DNA of 64,000 nucleotides from Rallus limicola (taxonomy: Eukaryota; Chordata; Aves; Gruiformes; Rallidae), in assembly GCA_022605955.1 (NCBI GenBank), contig JAKCOZ010000226.1, forward strand, positions 62,001 through 126,000, read 5' to 3'. This document shows positions 58,796-64,000 of this stretch, one piece after another. The notes below the pieces were generated by a model. That model was not told the DNA's origin and searched no databases. It worked only from the letters and a program-made list of their open reading frames with translations. The first letter of the stretch is position 1; every line of letters begins with the position of its first letter. The position numbers and the translations under genes are program-made.

Positions 58796-61567
58796 ATGCC
58801 TTTCAGGCCTAGCTTCTTTACTTTGGGAGTTATTGCTGGACTTTTAGCATGTTTTGAACTGCAGTCTGCTAGGGCCGAGAAAAGCACCGTAGGAGGTTCC
58901 AGGCATGTTCCCTCTTTCCAGGCAAAGGAAAAGGCTGAGAGCCAAAGTGACAGGGTCTGCTCGTGTGTCCTGTTAGGAGGTTTCAGACAAGCTATGCCTT
59001 TCAGGCCTAGCTTCTTTACTTTGGGAGTTATTGCTGGATGTTTAGCATGTTTTGAACTGCAGTCTGCTAGGGCCGAGAAAAGCACCGTAGGAGGTTCCAG
59101 GCATGTTCCCTCTTTCCAGGCAAAGGAAAAGGCTGAGAGCCAAAGTGACAGGGTCTGCTCGTGTGTCCTGTTAGGAGGTTTCAGACAAGCTATGCCTTTC
59201 AGGCCTAGCTTCTTTACTTTGGGAGTTATCGCTGGACGTTTAGCATGTTTTGAACTGCAGTCTGCTAGGGCCGAGAAAAGCACCGTAGGAGGTTCCAGGC
59301 ATGTTCCCTCTTTCCAGGCAAAGGAAAAGGCTGAGAGCCAAAGTGACAGGGTCTGCTCATGTGTCCTGTTTGGAGGTTTCAGACGAGCTATGCCTTTCAG
59401 GCCTAGCTTCTTTACTTTGGGAGTTATCGCTGGACGTTTAGCATGTTTTGAACTGCAGTCTGCTAGGGCCGAGAAAAGCACCGTAGGAGGTTCCAGGCAT
59501 GTTCCCTCTTTCCAGGCAAAGGAAAAGGCTGAGAGCCAAAGTGACAGGGTCTGCTCGTGTGTCCTGTTAGGAGGTTTCAGACGAGCTATGCCTTTCAGGC
59601 CTAGCTTCTTTACTTTGGGAGTTATTGCTGGACGTTTAGCATGTTTTGAACTGCAGTCTGCTAGGGCCGAGAAAAGCACCGTAGGAGGTTCCAGGCATGT
59701 TCCCTCTTTCCAGGCAAAGGAAAAGGCTGAGAGCCAAAGTGACAGGGTCTGCTCGTGTGTCCTGTTAGGAGGTTTCAGACGAGCTATGCCTTTCAGGCCT
59801 AGCTTTTTTACTTTGGGAGTTATTGCTGGACGTTTAGCATGTTTTGAACTGCAGTCTGCTAGGGCCGAGAAAAGCACCGTAGGAGGTTCCAGGCATGTTC
59901 CCTCTTTCCAGGCAAAGGAAAAGGCTGAGAGCCAAAGTGACAGGGTCTGCTCGTGTGTCCTGTCAGGAGGTTTCAGACGAGCTATGCCTTTCAGGCCTAG
60001 CTTCTTTACTTTGGGAGTTATTGCTGGACGTTTAGCATGTTTTGAACTGCAGTCTGCTAGGGCCGAGAAAAGCACCGTAGGAGGTTCCAGGCATGTTCCC
60101 TCTTTCCAGGCAAAGGAAAAGGCTGAGAGCCAAAGTGACAGGGTCTGCTCGTGTGTCCTGTTAGGAGGTTTCAGACAAGCTATGCCTTTCAGGCCTAGCT
60201 TCTTTACTTTGGGAGTTATTGCTGGACGTTTAGCATGTTTTGAACTGCAGTCTGCTAGGGCCGAGAAAAGCACCGTAGGAGGTTCCAGGCATGTTCCCTC
60301 TTTCCAGGCAAAGGAAAAGGCTGAGAGCCAAAGTGACAGGGTCTGCTCGTGTGTCCTGTCAGGAGGTTTCAGACAAGCTATGCCTTTCAGGCCTAGCTTC
60401 TTTACTTTGGGAGTTATTGCTGGACGTTTAGCATGTTTTGAACTGCAGTCTGCTAGGGCCGAGAAAAGCACCGTAGGAGGTTCCAGGCATGTTCCCTCTT
60501 TCCAGGCAAAGGAAAAGGCTGAGAGCCAAAGTGACAGGGTCTGCTCGTGTGTCCTGTTAGGAGGTTTCAGACAAGCTATGCCTTTCAGGCCTAGCTTCTT
60601 TACTTTGGGAGTTATTGCTGGACGTTTAGCATGTTTTGAACTGCAGTCTGCTAGGGCCGAGAAAAGCACCGTAGGAGGTTCCAGGCATGTTCCCTCTTTC
60701 CAGGCAAAGGAAAAGGCTGAGAGCCAAAGTGACAGGGTCTGCTCATGTGTCCTGTTAGGGGGTTTCAGACAAGCTATGCCTTTCAGGCCTAGCTTCTTTA
60801 CTTTGGGAGTTATTGCTGGACGTTTAGCATGTTTTGAACTGCAGTCTGCTAGGGCCGAGAAAAGCACCGTAGGAGGTTCCAGGCATGTTCCCTCTTTCCA
60901 GGCAAAGGAAAAGGCTGAGAGCCAAAGTGACAGGGTCTGCTCGTGTGTCCTGTTAGGAGGTTTCAGACAAGCTATGCCTTTCAGGCCTAGCTTCTTTACT
61001 TTGGGAGTTATTGCTGGACGTTTAGCATGTTTTGAACTGCAGTCTGCTAGGGCCGAGAAAAGCACCGTAGGAGGTTCCAGGCATGTTCCCTCTTTCCAGG
61101 CAAAGGAAAAGGCTGAGAGCCAAAGTGACAGGGTCTGCTCGTGTGTCCTGTTAGGAGGTTTCAGACAAGCTATGCCTTTCAGGCCTAGCTTCTTTACTTT
61201 GGGAGTTATTGCTGGACGTTTAGCATGTTTTGAACTGCAGTCTGCTAGGGCCGAGAAAAGCACCGTAGGAGGTTCCAGGCATGTTCCCTCTTTCCAGGCA
61301 AAGGAAAAGGCTGAGAGCCAAAGTGACAGGGTCTGCTCGTGTGTCCTGTCAGGAGGTTTCAGACAAGCTATGCCTTTCAGGCCTAGCTTCTTTACTTTGG
61401 GAGTTATTGCTGGACGTTTAGCATGTTTTGAACTGCAGTCTGCTAGGGCCGAGAAAAGCACCGTAGGAGGTTCCAGGCATGTTCCCTCTTTCCAGGCAAA
61501 GGAAAAGGCAGAGAGCCAAAGTGACAGGGTCTGCTCGTGTGTCCTGTTAGGGGGTTTCAGACAAGCT
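58796..61567. repeat. 14-monomer HOR unit (2772 bp), copy III
   Basis: It begins with ggacttttagc, ggatgttt and gttatcgctgg monomers as in copies I and II. It includes an agcttttttac monomer (about 59803) seen in copy I but not at the equivalent place in copy II. It ends where the 4-bp-insertion monomer block begins. Confidence 0.82.
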
Positions 61568-61769
61568 ATGCCTTTCAGGCCTAGCTTCTTTACGTTGGGA
61601 GTTATTGCTGGACGTTTAGCATGTTTTGAACTGCAGTCTGCTAGGGCCGAGAAAAGCACCGTAGGAGGGAGGTTCCAGGCATGTTCCCTCTTTCCAGGCA
61701 AAGGAAAAGGCTGAGAGCCAAAGTGACAGGGTCTGCTCATGTGTCCTGTTAGGAGGTTTCAGACAAGCT
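61568..61769. repeat. 202-bp monomer with 4-bp insertion, copy 3
   Basis: It has both the tttacgttggg change (61590) and the gtaggagggaggttcc insertion, as at 51268-51469, 52 monomers (10300 bp) upstream. Confidence 0.9.
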
Positions 61770-64000
61770 ATGCCTTTCAGGCCTAGCTTCTTTACTTTGG
61801 GAGTTATTGCTGGACGTTTAGCATGTTTTGAACTGCAGTCTGCTAGGGCCGAGAAAAGCACCGTAGGAGGTTCCAGGCATGTTCCCTCTTTCCAGGCAAA
61901 GGAAAAGGCTGAGAGCCAAAGTGACAGGGTCTGCTCGTGTGTCCTGTTAGGAGGTTTCAGACAAGCTATGCCTTTCAGGCCTAGCTTCTTTACTTTGGGA
62001 GTTATTGCTGGACGTTTAGCATGTTTTGAACTGCAGTCTGCTAGCGCCGAGAAAAGCACCGTAGGAGGTTCCAGGCATGTTCCCTCTTTCCAGGCAAAGG
62101 AAAAGGCTGAGAGCCAAAGTGACAGGGTCTGCTCGTGTGTCCTGTCAGGAGGTTTCAGACAAGCTATGCCTTTCAGGCCTAGCTTCTTTACTTTGGGAGT
62201 TATTGCTGGACGTTTAGCATGTTTTGAACTGCAGTCTGCTAGGGCCGAGAAAAGCACCGTAGGAGGTTCCAGGCATGTTCCCTCTTTCCAGGCAAAGGAA
62301 AAGGCTGAGAGCCAAAGTGACAGGGTCTGCTCATGTGTCCTGTTAGGGGGTTTCAGACAAGCTATGCCTTTCAGGCCTAGCTTCTTTACTTTGGGAGTTA
62401 TTGCTGGACGTTTAGCATGTTTTGAACTGCAGTCTGCTAGGGCCGAGAAAAGCACCGTAGGAGGTTCCAGGCATGTTCCCTCTTTCCAGGCAAAGGAAAA
62501 GGCTGAGAGCCAAAGTGACAGGGTCTGCTCGTGTGTCCTGTTAGGAGGTTTCAGACAAGCTATGCCTTTCAGGCCTAGCTTCTTTACTTTGGGAGTTATT
62601 GCTGGACGTTTAGCATGTTTTGAACTGCAGTCTGCTAGGGCCGAGAAAAGCACCGTAGGAGGTTCCAGGCATGTTCCCTCTTTCCAGGCAAAGGAAAAGG
62701 CTGAGAGCCAAAGTGACAGGGTCTGCTCGTGTGTCCTGTTAGGAGGTTTCAGACGAGCTATGCCTTTCAGGCCTAGCTTCTTTACGTTGGGAGTTATTGC
62801 TGGACGTTTAGCATGTTTTGAACTGCAGTCCTCTAGGGCCGAGAAAAGCACCGTAGGAGGTTCCAGGCATGTTCCCTCTTTCCAGGCAAAGGAAAAGGCT
62901 GAGAGCCAAAGTGACAGGGTCTGCTCGTGTGTCCTGTTAGGAGGTTTCAGACGAGCTATGCCTTTCAGGCCTAGCTTTTTTACTTTGGGAGTTATTGCTG
63001 GACGTTTAGCATGTTTTGAACTGCAGTCTGCTAGGGCCGAGAAAAGCACCGTAGGAGGTTCCAGGCATGTTCCCTCTTTCCAGGCAAAGGAAAAGGCTGA
63101 GAGCCAAAGTGACAGGGTCTGCTCGTGTGTCCTTTTAGGGGGTTTCAGACAAGCTATGCCTTTCAGGCCTAGCTTCTTTACTTTGGGAGTTATTGCTGGA
63201 CGTTTAGCATGTTTTGAACTGCAGTCTGCTAGGGCCGAGAAAAGCACCGTAGGAGGTTCCAGGCATGTTCCCTCTTTCCAGGCAAAGGAAAAGGCTGAGA
63301 GCCAAAGTGACAGGGTCTGCTCGTGTGTCCTGTTAGGAGGTTTCAGACAAGCTATGCCTTTCAGGCCTAGCTTCTTTACTTTGGGAGTTATTGCTGGACG
63401 TTTAGCATGTTTTGAACTGCAGTCTGCTAGGGCCGAGAAAAGCACCGTAGGAGGTTCCAGGCATGTTCCCTCTTTCCAGGCAAAGGAAAAGGCTGAGAGC
63501 CAAAGTGACAGGGTCTGCTCGTGTGTCCTGTCAGGAGGTTTCAGACAAGCTATGCCTTTCAGGCCTAGCTTCTTTACTTTGGGAGTTATTGCTGGACGTT
63601 TAGCATGTTTTGAACTGCAGTCTGCTAGGGCCGAGAAAAGCACCGTAGGAGGTTCCAGGCATGTTCCCTCTTTCCAGGCAAAGGAAAAGGCTGAGAGCCA
63701 AAGTGACAGGGTCTGCTCGTGTGTCCTGTTAGGAGGTTTCAGACAAGCTATGCCTTTCAGGCCTAGCTTCTTTACTTTGGGAGTTATTGCTGGACGTTTA
63801 GCATGTTTTGAACTGCAGTCTGCTAGGGCCGAGAAAAGCACCGTAGGAGGTTCCAGGCATGTTCCCTCTTTCCAGGCAAAGGAAAAGGCTGAGAGCCAAA
63901 GTGACAGGGTCTGCTCGTGTGTCCTGTTAGGAGGTTTCAGACAAGCTATGCCTTTCAGGCCTAGCTTCTTTACTTTGGGAGTTATTGCTGGACGTTTAGC
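61770..64000. repeat. Copy IV of the right-hand HOR, shortened and cut by the window end
   Basis: ctagcgccg at 62041 matches 51741. The tttacgttggg plus gcagtcctct monomer at 62760 and the agcttttttac monomer at 62958 match 52856 and 53054. The ccttttagggg at about 63131 matches 53821. Marker distances are shorter than in copy I, and the ggacttttagc monomer expected at 62364 is missing, so monomers were lost. The window ends 53 bases into a monomer. Confidence 0.8.

Larger units (their letters stand above)
1..64000. repeat. 198-bp satellite DNA array, about 323 monomers, single orientation
   Basis: Every stretch of the window is a copy of one 198-bp unit, for example 187-384, 385-582, 583-780. 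From the monomer start at 187 to the last start at 63948 there are exactly 322 repeats once seven small indels (net +5 bp) are counted. All copies run the same way and no inversion or foreign insertion was seen. Composition of the consensus is 44 A, 55 T, 57 G, 42 C, with four CpG. Most copies carry 0-3 substitutions. Each consensus monomer has one CTGCAG and one AGGCCT, which predicts a 198-bp ladder with PstI or StuI. Such arrays typically form centromeric, pericentromeric or subtelomeric heterochromatin in eukaryotes; which of these applies cannot be read from the sequence. I do not recognise the family. Both array edges lie outside the window, so total size is unknown. Confidence 0.98.

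Noticed and set aside
187..61714. Very long plus-strand frames (187-3441, 3553-7797, 7909-16800, 24935-37657, 37633-50325, 51470-61714 and others) as giant 66-residue-repeat proteins
   Set aside because: They are translations of the satellite. Start and end points are set by sporadic TAA or indel monomers, substitutions fall at all codon positions, many change the residue, and there is no unique N- or C-terminal sequence, promoter or neighbouring gene.
16694..63841. Long minus-strand frames (for example 24226-37500 and 37605-50171)
   Set aside because: They are the same artefact on the opposite strand, overlapping the plus-strand frames almost completely. Two real genes of this length in full antisense overlap, both made of one repeat, are not credible.
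1..64000. CRISPR array
   Set aside because: Repeats are 198 bp and directly adjoining. There are no short repeats with unique spacers and no cas genes.
1..64000. CENP-B box or other centromere protein site
   Set aside because: No TTCG or CGAA core in the expected context was found in the consensus on either strand. Rare variants were not exhaustively scanned, so absence is stated only for the consensus.
1..64000. Embedded transposon, tRNA, rRNA or gene between monomers
   Set aside because: Following the monomer phase through the window accounts for every base with only seven small indels (1 or 4 bp), which leaves no room for an insertion.
1..64000. Whole array as an assembly artefact
   Set aside because: Monomers carry ordered private variants and distinct HOR domains, which a collapsed or looped assembly would not create. 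Local copy number and homopolymer deletions still deserve a raw-read check.

Overview
The whole 64 kb window is one uninterrupted head-to-tail tandem array of a 198-bp satellite monomer. All monomers have the same orientation. Taking the monomer to begin at the ATG of atgcctttcaggcct, there are 322 complete copies between 187 and 63947, plus a 186-base partial copy on the left and a 53-base partial on the right. Monomers usually differ from the consensus at about 0-3 positions, so the array is young or actively homogenised. I found no unique sequence, transposon, RNA gene or credible protein-coding gene. Neither edge of the array is in the window.

Organism: this is almost certainly eukaryotic constitutive heterochromatin, pericentromeric, centromeric or subtelomeric. 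The consensus is 50% GC (42 C and 57 G in 198) with 4 CpG against about 12 expected (ratio about 0.33). Several recurrent variants are C-to-T or G-to-A changes at CpG. Both points suggest a CpG-methylating genome, perhaps a vertebrate, but I do not recognise the satellite and cannot name a species. No CENP-B box is visible in the consensus.

Layout, based on shared diagnostic variants. (1) 1-9.3 kb holds a 22-monomer higher-order repeat (HOR, 4356 bp), marked by a monomer with an in-frame TAA at 3439 and 7795. (2) About 9.3-24.1 kb is a 16-monomer HOR domain (3168 bp), with one unit expanded to 23 monomers by 3-mer and 4-mer duplications and one truncated unit. (3) 24143-24340 is an unusually divergent junction monomer. 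(4) From 24737 the 22-mer-type sequence resumes, with the same TAA monomer followed by the same order of variants to about 28.5 kb. It then passes into a region of short local duplications (1-, 3-, 4- and 7-mer spacing) to 37.6 kb. (5) 37607-50273 is bounded by a monomer with a 1-bp deletion and one with a 4-bp deletion, and carries 9-mer and 13-mer HORs in its second half. (6) 50274-64000 carries 19-, 15- and 14-monomer HOR copies, and a 4-monomer block with a 4-bp insertion that recurs 52 monomers away.

Very long open frames occur on both strands only because 198 is a multiple of 3 and the monomer happens to lack stops in one frame on each strand. They are not genes. The biological content of the window is its record of satellite amplification, unequal exchange and homogenisation. 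I did not find a gene-based system here.
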